Of a DNA stretch of 64,000 nt, positions 27,306 through 37,659 are shown in pieces. Every line of letters starts with the position of its first letter. The first letter of the stretch is position 1. The notes under the pieces are model-generated. The model did not search any database. It saw only the letters and a list, made by a program, of their open reading frames with translations, and had not been told where the DNA came from. Made by a program: the position numbers and the translations under genes. Origin of the DNA: Cristatella mucedo. Lineage: Eukaryota; Bryozoa; Phylactolaemata; Cristatellidae. The DNA lies in contig WPIO01000204.1 in assembly GCA_009760855.2 (NCBI GenBank), positions 122,001-186,000 on the forward strand, in the 5' to 3' direction.

Positions 27306-27980
27306 TATTAATGTTAGAATGCTCAATCTCAGCAAGTATACCACGTTAAGAGGTGACGTACATTTACTGATCAGCCGCGATTCTCAGGAGCTGCTCAAGC
27401 AAAGGTAAATTATGACCGGATGTGGTTAGGCTGTGAATAAATCTTGCAAGTACCTCATTAACCAATTTATAATATAAAGATAATACATCTTTTTTAATCA
27501 CCATTATGATACGCTAAATTTGAGTGCTTGATCAATGCAAGGACAATAAACAATGAAGTAAATCTAATAAATGCAAAGGTATCATGTTGAGTGTCAGTCG
27601 ATGACTTTCTGTCTAACATAGGTTATTACGGAAGTTATGCATTGAAAGGAGATCAACGCTTACACCGATCTGCAGCGAATATGACGTCAGAAGAGCAACG
27701 TGCATTGCGAAAATCTATGAGTCCTCGCACGTTTCCTTTGCACGTCTAGTGAGCACTCAGGTACACCCCTTTTTTGACTTAGCGAGACCTTTGCGGGTAG
27801 AGTCTGCGAGAGCTCGGTATGTAAGAAAAAGGACACGAATTCAAATTGCGAAGAAACGGCATTAACGCATTACCTTGAAAGTGACTGCATGCATATGCAC
27901 GTTATCGTCAATGTCACTAATCGCTTCGTCTTCCCGACTACCACACCGAAACAGATTCTCGTTACCGAAAACAATATAGG
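27306..27980. other. No gene or repeat identified
   Basis: AT-rich, no homology noted within the window. Confidence 0.5.
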
Positions 27981-27984
27981 AGTG

Positions 27985-28545
27985 ATTGCCGGTCTACCGG
28001 CCTGTGCATCCAGGCGCTTACAGCCGATGCATAACTCTGCAGCTAGGCATGTCTGTCGTGAGCATCGTAGTAGCCACATTACACAACTTCTCGCCAAGCT
28101 GCACTAACTCACAGTCAAGTAACGCGTCGACTTCAAGGTTTTTGTCGCTCACATTTAGGTCCCTTCGTTCTTTGGCTCAGCCTACCCGTCAGACCTATTC
28201 TTCCACCAGGCTATGCGTCGTAACGCCTGCTTTTCGGTAATTTATTTTTTTACCTAGAGCTTTTACAAACCTCAAATTCTTTAAGATCATGCTTTTAGTT
28301 TGTATGCTTGTAGGTCCGCATGCTTCCTATGCCTAAGTCTGAAAAACACATCCTACTTGCGTCACGATAATTAAAAAAATATTAAAACGCTTCTATTTAT
28401 CAAACAATTTAGTCGGTCACTGTAATTCGTCCTTTATGTGCTTATGCGTCTTAAACACTGTGCATGCTGCCACCAAACATACTTGCATGCTGACCCTGAG
28501 CATGTCACTTAGCCACGTTATTCTAATTCTCATTCTAATTCTCAT
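27985..28545 (+). pseudogene. L2/CR1 LINE C-terminal RT fragment
   Basis: gtctaccggcctgtgcatcc to cataactctgcagctaggc equals the GLPAC..LQLVQNSAARL block. It then follows 4130-4600: SCHIT block, PTRQTYSSTRL-like block, then the gcatgctg 3' UTR. Many frameshifts; the terminal hairpin is lost. Confidence 0.75.
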
Positions 28546-28969
28546 TATTCTATACGCGAACGCTCTAATTAGTCATTTGTAGATTAGGGGAAAGAGTAGC
28601 TGTCCGAGAGCAGAGGAGACTGGTGTGTTACGGTGCTGTTATTGTTAGTGCATTAGCTTACGTTGCTAGGCGCGTGGGCAAGCCGCCACGGACCTCTTGT
28701 ATGGTGACATTTAAAAAACGGGTCTTTGTCTGCTGAACGACCAGTGAGCTCCTCTTGATATCTTGTAGCGGCTGCTTGAATCCCGAGCTCCTCAGAGTGA
28801 GAGCGTTTTATGGCATATACGTGATAGACCTGGCAATCGTGATCTTTCAATCATTCTCGCCTCCCGACATCGAGCGCTCTCGTGTGCGTTTGTGTTCGTT
28901 GCAGAATTTTTCCGAAAACCGAAGTTCTTGCAAAAATAGCATATTACTCACCATTCAATCGCGTTTCCC

Positions 28970-29134
28970 TTTGCAGCAAATGTAAAGCGCCTAGAAAGAG
29001 ATTACGTTCTCTGAAGGCGCTTTATCAAGTGCATTATTATTATTATTGTTGTTTAATGAGCATGCTACCACTAACCATTCGATCGTGCTTCCTTTGCAGC
29101 AAACGTAAAGTGCATGGAAAGAGACTGAGCTATA

Positions 29135-29174
<40 letters not shown>

Positions 29175-29178
29175 CGCT
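28970..29178 (+). mobile_element. Two L2-type 3' ends, second with (TA)n
   Basis: 28978-29050 has the full hairpin and ATT tail. 29055-29130 is a second, shorter copy (catgctaccactaaccattc, then gtgcatggaaagagactgag) whose tail is replaced by an imperfect (TA)n at about 29133-29174. Confidence 0.75.
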
Positions 29179-29234
29179 AGGAATGAATTACCCCTTAAAG
29201 AGCTCCACAAACGAGCAATACTCTCAGGCTATTC

Positions 29235-29915
29235 ATTAGAAAGTTCTGTCACATCATAGCCATCGTCGGAGTGTGACTGATGTATGATAGAGAGTATATT
29301 TATCAAGAGCAAACAAAAGGCACTCTCTGTCGATATCGCCTTCATGTTATTAATCAAGTAAATATATATATAAGCCAAAAGCCCTTTATAAATATGAAGT
29401 AAGTGTACAGATCATAACATAATCTAATCTGTTTTATTGACGTTGGATATTCACTGCCGAATTTAAAAAGCTGCATTAGTGATGACAAGAGTTATCCCGA
29501 AAAGGAACTGCAAGATTAACGAAAGTGTTGTTTAACCCCCTGTAGCAATAACACTGCAGTCAAGCCACTTCGCTTTAGAGACCACGCGGTATTCGTGCGA
29601 AGCCAGTACAGCGCTGATGTTTCCATTCTACAAGGCCAGCAGAGCAATAGAAAATTCGCCATGCAAAATACTGCACCAGTCGTAAAGCCCCCAACCCGTC
29701 AAAAGCTGGCGTTGCAACCACAGCGCACAGATCCCTGAAATAGTCACAACTCCCTAATGCAAAGCCGCTCTAGCAGTTACTGAGCCGTCAATCACAGCCC
29801 CCCCCCCCCCCGTAGAAACTCCTAGAGAGGTCGCGTGAAGGCGCAATAGCAATCTAGCGATCTCAAAGTAGCAATGCAAAGCCACCGTAGTTTACCACTT
29901 GTGGTTTAGTGTAAT
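29235..29915 (-). repeat. Repeat R, - orientation, left part
   Basis: Matches in reverse orientation the R units at 37.7-42.1 and 52.8-57.5 kb: gttctgtcacatcatagcca, gtgtgactgatgta, then tctcaaagtagcaatgcaa and agccaccgtag. Its continuation is displaced to 31690 by an LTR element. It contains a poly-C run at 29798-29811. Confidence 0.65.
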
Positions 29916-29918
29916 CGA

Positions 29919-30130
29919 TGGCACTGCCCCTGATCGTTATACGAGTGGGTTGTGACACTCGATATGGTATGCAGTCGGGATGTGCTTTTACTGATTGTTG
30001 TAACAAGAGAGTCTGGGGACCAGGGTGGGCGCGAGGGGCTGAGAGAGTTGTGTTTCCCCAGCTCCGTGCGTAGTAGAATAAACTGGTGGTGTTGCTCGTC
30101 AGCTGGCGTTCTATGTTGTACGAGACGGCA
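29919..30130 (+). repeat. 5' LTR
   Basis: Begins tggcactgcccctgatc, with agaataaactgg near 30073-30084 as the likely polyadenylation signal, and ends gagacggca. No clear tRNA primer-binding site follows. Confidence 0.7.
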
Positions 30131-30270
30131 ACCAAAGCTACAAGCCATTTCCGGCGACGGCGGTGGCCTACGGCTATGTTGCTTTAGCAATTTCTAGTCG
30201 GTGATGACTTCGCAGCTTTGTTGCTGGACTCGGAGCTGAGGCTTGAGCTGTGTGGGGCGTCAATCCAACA

Positions 30271-30378
30271 GTCTGGCACAAGTTTCTGCTCCTGTTCCTA
30301 GAGGGAGCCGCCTTCTATGTATATTCTTACCTGCCAAAGACAATCAAGGAGGACTACCATCTGCTTCGTGAGGCTTAA
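30271..30378 (+). pseudogene. gag-like fragment of the LTR element
   Basis: Frame reads VWHKFLLLFLEGAAFYVYSY then LPKTIKEDYHLLREA and a stop. The GAAFxxYxxLP..xKEDYxxL pattern is that of the capsid region of Ty3/Gypsy gag. An in-frame stop lies just upstream, so only this block survives. Confidence 0.6.
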
Positions 30379-30990
30379 GCGACAGCGCCGGCTAGCTAGG
30401 TAGGTAAAGCGGAGCTTCTGAGTTTTGAGTTAGTAAAGGCTTGTCGGAGAAAGGGCACCAACAAAAGGGACCAGCAGCAGCATCAGCAATCACATGTAAC
30501 CGCGCAGAAGCTCGTCCCCCCCCGGTTCTCTACCGGTGGACGGTGTAGTGCAGCGCTGCACCGCGGTTAAAACACAAGCAGCCACAACTGGACGCCGAAA
30601 GCAACAGTTTATTGAGGGCCTGCTAGTAGTGGTTATGCGCCGGCGCTGGCGCTTTAGCGGACCGACGGAGTTAACTTCACGAAAACTCCCGAAGCCCGAC
30701 TACAATAAGCTACCCTACGCCTGCGTTGCAACCAATGGTCCTCACCCTCAAGGCGGACCGCTAGAGCACCCCAAGATATGAGCAGCTAACTGAGTAGCCG
30801 ACAAAACACAACCGTGAAGTTGCACTTAGCTGTTCGTCGCCGTAGGTTCGACTCTCGCGCTCTTGAGGCGTAGTCTCGCACCGACTACCAAAGCTGCAGC
30901 CCCGAGCTCTGTCAGTCGTCTCGTTTATACTCTTGCATATCTTACACGTTTATACTCTCGTTTATACGAGCCGGTGGGCTGTGACGTGGC

Positions 30991-31115
30991 GCAGATCAGA
31001 GACTCGGCGCAGGTCGGAGACGGGGCACAGGTCGGAGAGGGGCGTTGCGGCAGCCGGCGGCGCCAGGAGACGCGGCGGCGACGCCAGGAGACGCGGCGGC
31101 GACGCCCGGAGATAC
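30991..31115 (+). repeat. GC-rich minisatellites inside the LTR element
   Basis: Three 18 bp units (gcaggtcggagacggggc type) at 30991-31044 are followed by nearly three 21 bp units (gacgccaggagacgcgg..) to about 31115. The arginine-rich open frames here are products of the repeat. Confidence 0.8.
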
Positions 31116-31453
31116 GGATGTGACTTGCGAAGTTGTGGTGGTGCGCATTGCACGGGAGGGGTGTTTGACTTCACGGGCCGGCAAGGCGCCAGAGGTGGGA
31201 AAATGTTTGGCCCGGTGATGTGTGAACTCAGTTGTCTTGGGCAGTCGGCTTGTTTCTGTAGGCCGCGCAGTCGCCTGCCTCCTCCGAGCGGGCGTTACTT
31301 CGCCTCTTAATTAAGGGAGCGGACCGGCGAAAAATGGGGACTGTGTGCTTAATGTTTAGCCTTCTCGTTTCCAAAGCTGTGGAGGAGAGCAACTGAGAGA
31401 TGGAACAGGGATGGATCTCCTGACCAGGCGGGCATTTGGCTTCGTTTAATTGA

Positions 31454-31665
31454 AGGTACTACCCCTGATCCTGGTACGAGTGGGCGCTGCGACACTAGAT
31501 ATGGTATGCGGTCGGGTTGTGCTATTACTGATTGTTGTGACAAGAGAGTCTGGGGACTCCAGTGGGCGAGAGGGGCGAAGAGAGTTGTGCTTCCCCCTGC
31601 TCCGCGCGTAGTGGAATAAACTGGTGTTGCTCGTCAGCTGGCGTTCCGTGCTGTTCGCGACTGCA
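31454..31665 (+). repeat. 3' LTR
   Basis: Same order as the 5' LTR: ggtactacccctgatcc, gtacgagtgggcgctg, gagaggggcgaagag, ggaataaactggtg, then gcgttccgtgctgttcgcg. Differences from the 5' LTR are frequent, so the insertion is old. Confidence 0.7.
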
Positions 31666-31689
31666 ACCAAACTGTACCGCCGAGTCCTC

Positions 31690-32460
31690 TCGCCAAACTA
31701 ATATGGCAGCCTAATCAATCTTGCATTTAATCCTGGCCTTTAAATTAAGGCCTGCCAACCTATCACGTAACAAGTAGCACAAATGAGCACTACTCGCAGA
31801 CACGGAATTCCAAGTTTCTGTTACATCATTTTCATCGTCAGAGTACCTCCGATGTACTCTCAACTGTAAATTTATCAAGAGCGAAAGGCGCGCACGACTT
31901 GTCGTCTGAGCCTTGTCATTATTACAAAGCCAGTACACGTTTCCATTGTTCTAAAGCCCGTGCATACAAACCAAGTGATCACTCGTGTTTCTATCTTCAT
32001 AGTGTGTCTGAAGTTTGCTCAGGAGTCTATTTATTATAAGCAAATGGCAGGCACTATGTATCAACAGAGCCTCGTAATTAATCAAGCTAATAAAATATTA
32101 AATTAGCCTACAATTGATTACAAAAATTTCTGAAAAATGTAGTCACAAAAATAATATGATCACATTTATCTACGCAATCTACCCAGAGTAGTCCGACCTG
32201 ATTTTCAAAAAGCACCTGAAGCGATCACAGAGCATCCTGCAAAGCCACTGCCGCAGTAACACAGACGTCATGCAAGCACAATTCATTTGTTCAGTGAAAT
32301 GACTAATAGAAGCAATTAATATGACTAATAGAATCAGGCAAATGGAGAGCGCAATAGAGTAGATAAAGCCTAGTTTATAGCTACCAACTTTTCCCTGTAC
32401 CTTTGGCAAAATGATATTGAACCAACAGCTTTATAAGGCAGCTGCCTTGTCCTAACCTGG
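31690..32460 (-). repeat. Repeat R, - orientation, right part
   Basis: Resumes the R unit broken at 29915: aatatggcagcctaatcaat, cttgcatttaatcctggcc, gtgtgtctgaagtttgctc, then gcaaatggcaggcactatg and caacagagcctcgtaatta, which read in reverse as the R phrase found at 53440-53470. It continues with atgcaaagccactg-like sub-repeats near 32238. Confidence 0.65.
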
Positions 32461-32895
32461 CCGCAAGCGTTGGACAAAGGCTTGCATCACTAGTATTAGT
32501 CTCTGATTGGCTGGTAAGCGGATATTGATAATACTAATACTAATAATAACAAAACAAGGTATAATAGGTCATGGCCAAAAGCACGTTTACCAGTCAAAAA
32601 CATTGCGGCGGCATTTAGTAACTGAAGTTCCCAAGTTCAAATAGACAGGTAATAATGATAATTTATATACGCATCCCACGCACACACTGAGGTGCGTCAA
32701 TTCATGCTAGCTCAACAGCATCTAGGGAGAAACTTGAATATAACCACGAAATAATACTCCACAAATTTATCAACCCAGCACAGCATTACATAAATTTAAT
32801 TTATTTGTACATATCCCTAAAATAATTTAATCACTATCCAGTCACTTCCCAAATGCCACAATGGCTGGAACTCACGACCTTAGTCATTAAAAGCA

Positions 32896-33800
32896 TTGTA
32901 ATGTAATGTATCTCCGTCTGTAATTCCGCAAGCCACAAAGATTATGTGGGTGTTATGCAGGCGAGTTTTTTATAGCGCACTCACAGCCTAAGTGGCTTTT
33001 GAAACGCATTCGGTAGCCAATAGACTTCATCTCCCGCAGCAAAAAGAAAGTGGAAGTATAGCAGATTCTGGAGAGACTTAGTGATTAGCATGGAAGCAGC
33101 TGCTCAGGACCGCTAGAAAGGATGAGCTATAGTCGGTTGAAAGACAGTAGTTGTCGGTCGTTGCGTAATAATTGTGGAAGCGAGTTCCAGAGTCCAGGAC
33201 CTGCAGAACTAAAGCTTCCGTCGCCAAAGGTCTGTAAGCGGAGGAATGGAACAGCTCATTTATGGGCCACACGGGACCTGAGGGCACGAAGAGGTTGAAG
33301 CAGGTGCAGGTTCAGCTAGGTATGAAGGAGCCAAGGTGTAACGGGCATTGTGGGTCAGCGTAAGAACTTTGCTCTGTATCCGTTGATCAAAAGGTTGCCA
33401 TCCTAGGTTTTTTAGCCGACAAGACACGCTGTAAAACCTCTGAGACTTGAAAACTAGCCTCGCTGCCATATTCATAGCCAGTTACAATGGCCTAGTTGCT
33501 TTTTTGGTAGCTCAGCCAATAGGGAATTACAATAATCAAGCCAAGACAGAACTAAGGAGATAGTTAATTTTGTTGAAAGCCAACCGTTCAGGACAGCTCC
33601 TTATCTTGCATAGGGATCGGACATGATGGTTGGCGGCAGAAGCAGTCTCCGGAATGAAGCTTTTAAAATTTAGGCCTGTTGTCGAAAATGACACCTACAT
33701 TTTAAGCACGTAGTGATGGTCGCACAACAGCATTACCTTTTAGAAGAGCAAAGCCTTCTAATCTAGCCGCATGCTTAGGTTGTCCCAAGGTGTTTACTTT
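32896..33800 (-). pseudogene. Second-family LINE inserted in S1
   Basis: Starts with the taatgtaatgtatctccg 3' end and carries, on the - strand, a degenerate reverse-transcriptase thumb/C-terminal region (33078-33475) with GTRFHNYYATTDNYCLSTDY. The matching place in S2 is empty: tcattaaatgcattt runs directly into gaccgtggtcaataaag. It is 5'-truncated near 33800. Confidence 0.8.
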
Positions 33801-34444
33801 GACCTCGGTCAATCAAGACGTACTCCTAAACCACTGAACGAAACCGTAGCCGCATCGTCGGAGGTCCACTTTAATAAAAGCTAGAGTAGTGAAACCCTTA
33901 ACAGATTCTAATGACTCCTTAAATTTGAAACGGTCCGCGTATCAAATAATTGGCAGTATGTTAGCGATCACGATCGCTTGTTAACTAGGTGCGATATAGT
34001 CATAGAATACAACATACTGTTATAGGCATGTGATAAGTGTATAGTAACCTTGTTCATAAGAGGAAAATTTTTTTTTGTCGTTGCTCTAGGTACAGAAACC
34101 GTCTTGCGTACTGAATGTAATGTAATAGATATGCACCTTATCCGCCCTCCAACCCATTGCCCATCAACCAACCGCCAACAGTGTCCCTCGGATGAGGCAT
34201 TGAAATAGTCGTCCAATCGCTGCTAACCTCTCACTAAGACTCAACATTAGTCTTGCCTCAATTTTTCTCAAGTTAGCCCATAAGGAAGAGTTAGCTCAAT
34301 TGACTGGTTCCCAGATTGATGCTTTTAAGATTCGGTACATAATTCTTCATAAGTGCGTGTGAATTATTTTACATTATTAAACTTTCGCGGAGGCGCATTG
34401 TTTATATTAAGGTAGCTTATTACTTGCAGAGCTTGAGAGTTATT

Positions 34445-34592
34445 TCATTCTATGGTTTGGCCCAGTGGTAAAGGTGCTAGCCCCAACCAAAGTCGTGGGC
34501 TTGAGCCCCGTAGCAAATGTAAGGTGCCTGAATAGAGATTACGTTCTCTTAGGGAGCTATACAAATGAATTATTGTTGTTGTTATTTTTGTT
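34445..34592 (+). mobile_element. SINE family B in S1
   Basis: tRNA-like head (tggtttggcccagtggtaaa, then gggcttgagccc as a B-box relic), directly followed by the L2-type tail gcaaatgtaaggtgcctga, loop, ttctcttagggagctatac and TTGTTGTTGTTA. S2 lacks it. Confidence 0.8.
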
Positions 34593-34947
34593 CTATATTC
34601 TAGGTTGTAAAACGTACTATTCTGAAGGTAATCGCAGTTGGAAGTTTCCATTAACTTGCGGGACGAAAGAAATCGCAGCGAGCAACCTCTAGGCTGACGG
34701 CGGAGGCAACCGATTGTCGCCCAGGCATCAGTTGCACACCGAAACCCACCTTCGGAAATTTAAAGCCAATGACCTCAGCCGACGTCGACCAGGCCATCCT
34801 CAAGCAACACGCACTGAGCAACAGTTCTCTGCGGAGGGAAAAACCCCACAATCTGGGCGGCACGGTGGTTATGCTCTTGCTTTTATCTCTACAAAATAAC
34901 TATTCTATTTCCATTTTAATACACTTTGAATTTGTTTTCGCTGCAGA

Positions 34948-35054
34948 GGCTTTCTGCAAGCTTGGCAATATCGCAGACGCCTTCGGTAATCACCTTGAAC
35001 GCGCAAACTGCACTTCCGCTTCCTTTTCCGCTCGTCTCATGGAGCTAAAGCAGG
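34948..35054 (+). other. Exon-like block conserved in S copies
   Basis: Acceptor-like ttttcgctgcag before 34948 and donor-like gtgcgtgt at 35055. Between them an open stretch reads AFCKLGNIADAFGNHLERAN then CTSASFSARLMELKQ. The same acceptor-block-donor order recurs in S2 (near 50984-51088) and, inverted, in S3. The frame is not kept in S2 or S3, so a shared ancestral exon is only a possibility. Confidence 0.35.
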
Positions 35055-35099
35055 TGCGTGTTTCTTGTCACTTCGATATCAGGTGTCATTCAATGCTTT

Positions 35100-35180
35100 G
35101 CAGCGCCTTTGCAAAGCGCCTAAAGAGAGATTGAGTCTGAGGGCGCTTTATCAAGTGCATTATTATTATTATTATTATCA
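35100..35180 (+). mobile_element. L2-type hairpin and ATT tail in S1
   Basis: gcaaagcgcctaaagagaga, then gtctgagggcgctttatcaa and six ATT-like units. Absent at the matching point of S2. Confidence 0.8.
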
Positions 35181-35867
35181 TAATGCTGCTTAGCAGGGGC
35201 CTGAATAGCTATTCGCTGTATAGTCGATTTTCATCGTCTTTTAGAAATTGCAGAAGGCTCGAGGAGCATCCGTAAGGAATGCGGATCGTAAGCACCAATT
35301 AACGAGCCTCTTTTGACTAAGGACAGGCAGTAAAAGAAGGAAGGCACCGGAGCTACATAACGAAGACAAGCTAAATTGAGGCGAGTGGCTATTCGCCCTC
35401 AAAGATAGCTGCGAAGCTGACTGGTCGTTCAAGCATTTCAGGTAAGAGATAATACACCGCCAGGCCGACAGCTGTCCTTCAGCGTCAGGCAACGTTCGGT
35501 TTGTAATAATCCGGTTGCTATTTTGCTGTTCCCAAGGTTGACAAGGCGTTGTCGCTCGATTTATGAGTTGGTTTTCGCTAATAGCTCTCGAGCATTGAAG
35601 GTATACCTGAAATGTGCATTTAAAGAACACATTGGCTTAGCGGGTTTCGTAGGTGCGGGAGATAGTGCTATTAGGCACAGCAAAAAGGGCTGAAAAAGTT
35701 TGCAGAAAAAATGTGTGTTTCAAGACAAAAACTGCAACCTCAAATATGTCAAAGCAAGTCAAGTCATATAAGAGAAATATCAAAGGTTTACCCAAATGTC
35801 AATTGCTTTAGACTTTCTTAAGGCGTTGTCACAGGTATGTAAACGCACACACGAGCGTCTGTTAGAT

Positions 35868-35955
35868 GAATAGTAATAATAATTATTATCCACTTGATAA
35901 AGCACCCTCAGAGAACTCAGTCTCTCTCTAGGCGCTTTACCTTTGCTGCAGAGGG
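35868..35955 (-). mobile_element. L2-type 3' tail
   Basis: ATT-type tail, then cacttgataaagcaccctc and ctctctctaggcgctttacc. It marks the right edge of recognisable S1. Confidence 0.8.
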
Positions 35956-36770
35956 ACTGAGCACAGGATACTGTTTTTTTTTAGAACGTGACGTGCTATA
36001 GAGCTACTGTTCCTGATTTTCCCCATTGCTACTTTGGAATTGGTTCAAAGTATTACTCACAGGCACTTGCTAGGTACGAGATTTTTGTCGTCGTTGAGGT
36101 AGAAGAAAGTATGCTAGAAGAAGTTTTCATAATAGTCTAGGCTGTCTTGCTTAAGTTAAGGTGCGACGACATTAGTACACTGTTAATTAACCACGACATT
36201 GATTTTTCTGTTGGTTTGTCTAAAATACTTGAGTAGCCGAGCAAATTACTCAGACGCTTTGGGGTTGCAGCTATACGTTTCGAGGCACGAGTATAGCCAG
36301 GCGTAGGCCATGTACTGGCTAAAGCATAAGACTGTTGTGGTGGTCAATCGTAAAAGAAAGAAATGGCATCTCGTGTGGTTCAGATAAAAAAGAAAACACA
36401 CCCCTATTCTACGTAGAAATCCACAAGAGTCTGGAAAAATGTGTACATAATTATATGCTGCCAAAAATACGGTTTTCATCCTAGAAAGTGACTTATGCAG
36501 TGCGTCGAAGTAATTCATTTTTGATGCTGTGACAGTCCGCAGTGAAAATGCTAAACATTATCACGAAATATTCATGGCAATAATGGCTTGGCTGCTCGAT
36601 ACGACAACGGCTGCTAAGTTTGTCAGTTAACATATAGTGATTTGAGTAGGTGCGATCAAAAATATACACTCGCACTGACCCAAGTCACTTTCCTAAGACC
36701 CGTGGTCCTTTGAGTTTAGAAATAGGCGTGCTGTGAGCTCAACTCAATTAAGATTACGGTTTTTTGAATC
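35956..36770. other. No gene or repeat identified
   Basis: AT-rich, no partner found in the window. Confidence 0.5.
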
Positions 36771-36777
36771 ATTACTA

Positions 36778-36778
36778 T

Positions 36779-36816
<38 letters not shown>

Positions 36817-36960
36817 ATTCATTTGTATAGCACCCCAAGAGAAGTTAATCTCTATTCAGGCGCTTCACATATGCCTCCGGGTTCGAACCCACGATCACAG
36901 CCAGACCTCGGTCGGGGGGGGGCGAGCACCTTAACCGCTGGATTAAACCAGCTCTATTAT
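36778..36960 (-). mobile_element. SINE family B with (TA)n tail
   Basis: On the - strand: tRNA-like head (ggtttaatccagcggttaag), a perfect palindromic B-box segment gggttcgaaccc near 36879-36890, L2-type tail gtgaagcgcctgaatagaga, loop, ggggtgctatacaaatgaa. A (TA)n run at 36778-36816 takes the place of the ATT tail. This is the best-preserved family-B copy. Confidence 0.85.
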
Positions 36961-37655
36961 TCTACAAACCGTGGTTAAATTGGGTGATAAGAAGCTCGGC
37001 CATAAATCAGGCTATTCGAGCGTTCAGGTCACATGCGAGTGATTCAATAAATGCAGATTCGCCGTGAAATGCTTGGCTAGTGCATCGATCTGAAGTAATC
37101 GGTTTGAGGATTCTGAAATCTCAAGACGAAAGCATGCCGTGGTAAGCCCATCACCACAAGTGCAAACTGGCTGATATCGCCAAGATGACGGCACACTGCC
37201 TAGTCAAAGAGGAAGTTTGCAGGAGGGGTACGTCTGTAACAGCACTATTGGAATTACCTTGCAGAGTATGTATACCAGTTCTTTATTAGGCATCTGCATT
37301 ACAAATGATCTTAGCCGGCGGAGTCTCAGGTGTGTGTTCAGGATGCAAAGCTTCTTCACCAAAGCCTTGGCACTCTCCGACGGAATAGTTACATAAAGTG
37401 TGCTATCTTTCTCTCCCGGCATTGCATATGTGGTAGGTTGCAGTCTTCCTAAAAATTGGCTCAAACTTTATCAGTCCTATCTAAATGTTGTCTTAGCCAT
37501 GATTACTCCTAACCAACACTAAAAAAAACCTTTCCATTAAAGGCACTCTCTCACGAGTAAAGCTACTCGTAAATGAATTTGACTGTAAATGCATTTTCTT
37601 TCATTGACCCAACAGTACCAGCTCAGTTAATTAACTACATAAACATCCGGCTTCG
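36961..37655. other. No gene or repeat identified
   Basis: Unassigned. Short open frames on the - strand near 37204-37464 have no recognisable domain. Confidence 0.5.
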
Positions 37656-37659
37656 TCAG

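Larger units (their letters stand above)
29919..31665 (+). mobile_element. Decayed Ty3/Gypsy-like LTR retrotransposon
   Basis: Direct repeats 29919-30130 and 31454-31665 (both 212 bp, alignable throughout) flank 1.3 kb. Each contains an aataaa before ctggtg..ttgctcgtcagc, as a polyadenylation signal inside an LTR. The interior keeps a gag-like block at 30271-30375 but no protease, reverse transcriptase or integrase, so pol is deleted. The element sits precisely inside an R unit: agccaccgtag to its left and aatatggcagcc to its right are adjacent in intact R units. It is read as + by the orientation of the gag block and the aataaa. Confidence 0.7.
32610..35870 (+). repeat. Duplicated segment S, copy S1
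   Basis: Collinear with S2 (49690-51890) except for two insertions present only here: a second-family LINE at 32896-33800 and a family-B SINE at 34445-34590. Shared landmarks: ataatttatatacgcat, tcaaccaaccgc, agttgcacaccgaaaccca, aagcaacacgcactgag, cgagcctcttttgact, caggtatgtaaacg. It includes an exon-like block (34948-35054). Part is also in S3 (62560-63060, inverted). Confidence 0.8.

Noticed and set aside
30536-31310. Arg-rich open frames
   Set aside because: They arise from GC-rich 18 and 21 bp minisatellites within the LTR element.
36870-36960. tRNA gene on the - strand
   Set aside because: Good A and B box regions, but fused to an L2-type tail. It is the head of a SINE.
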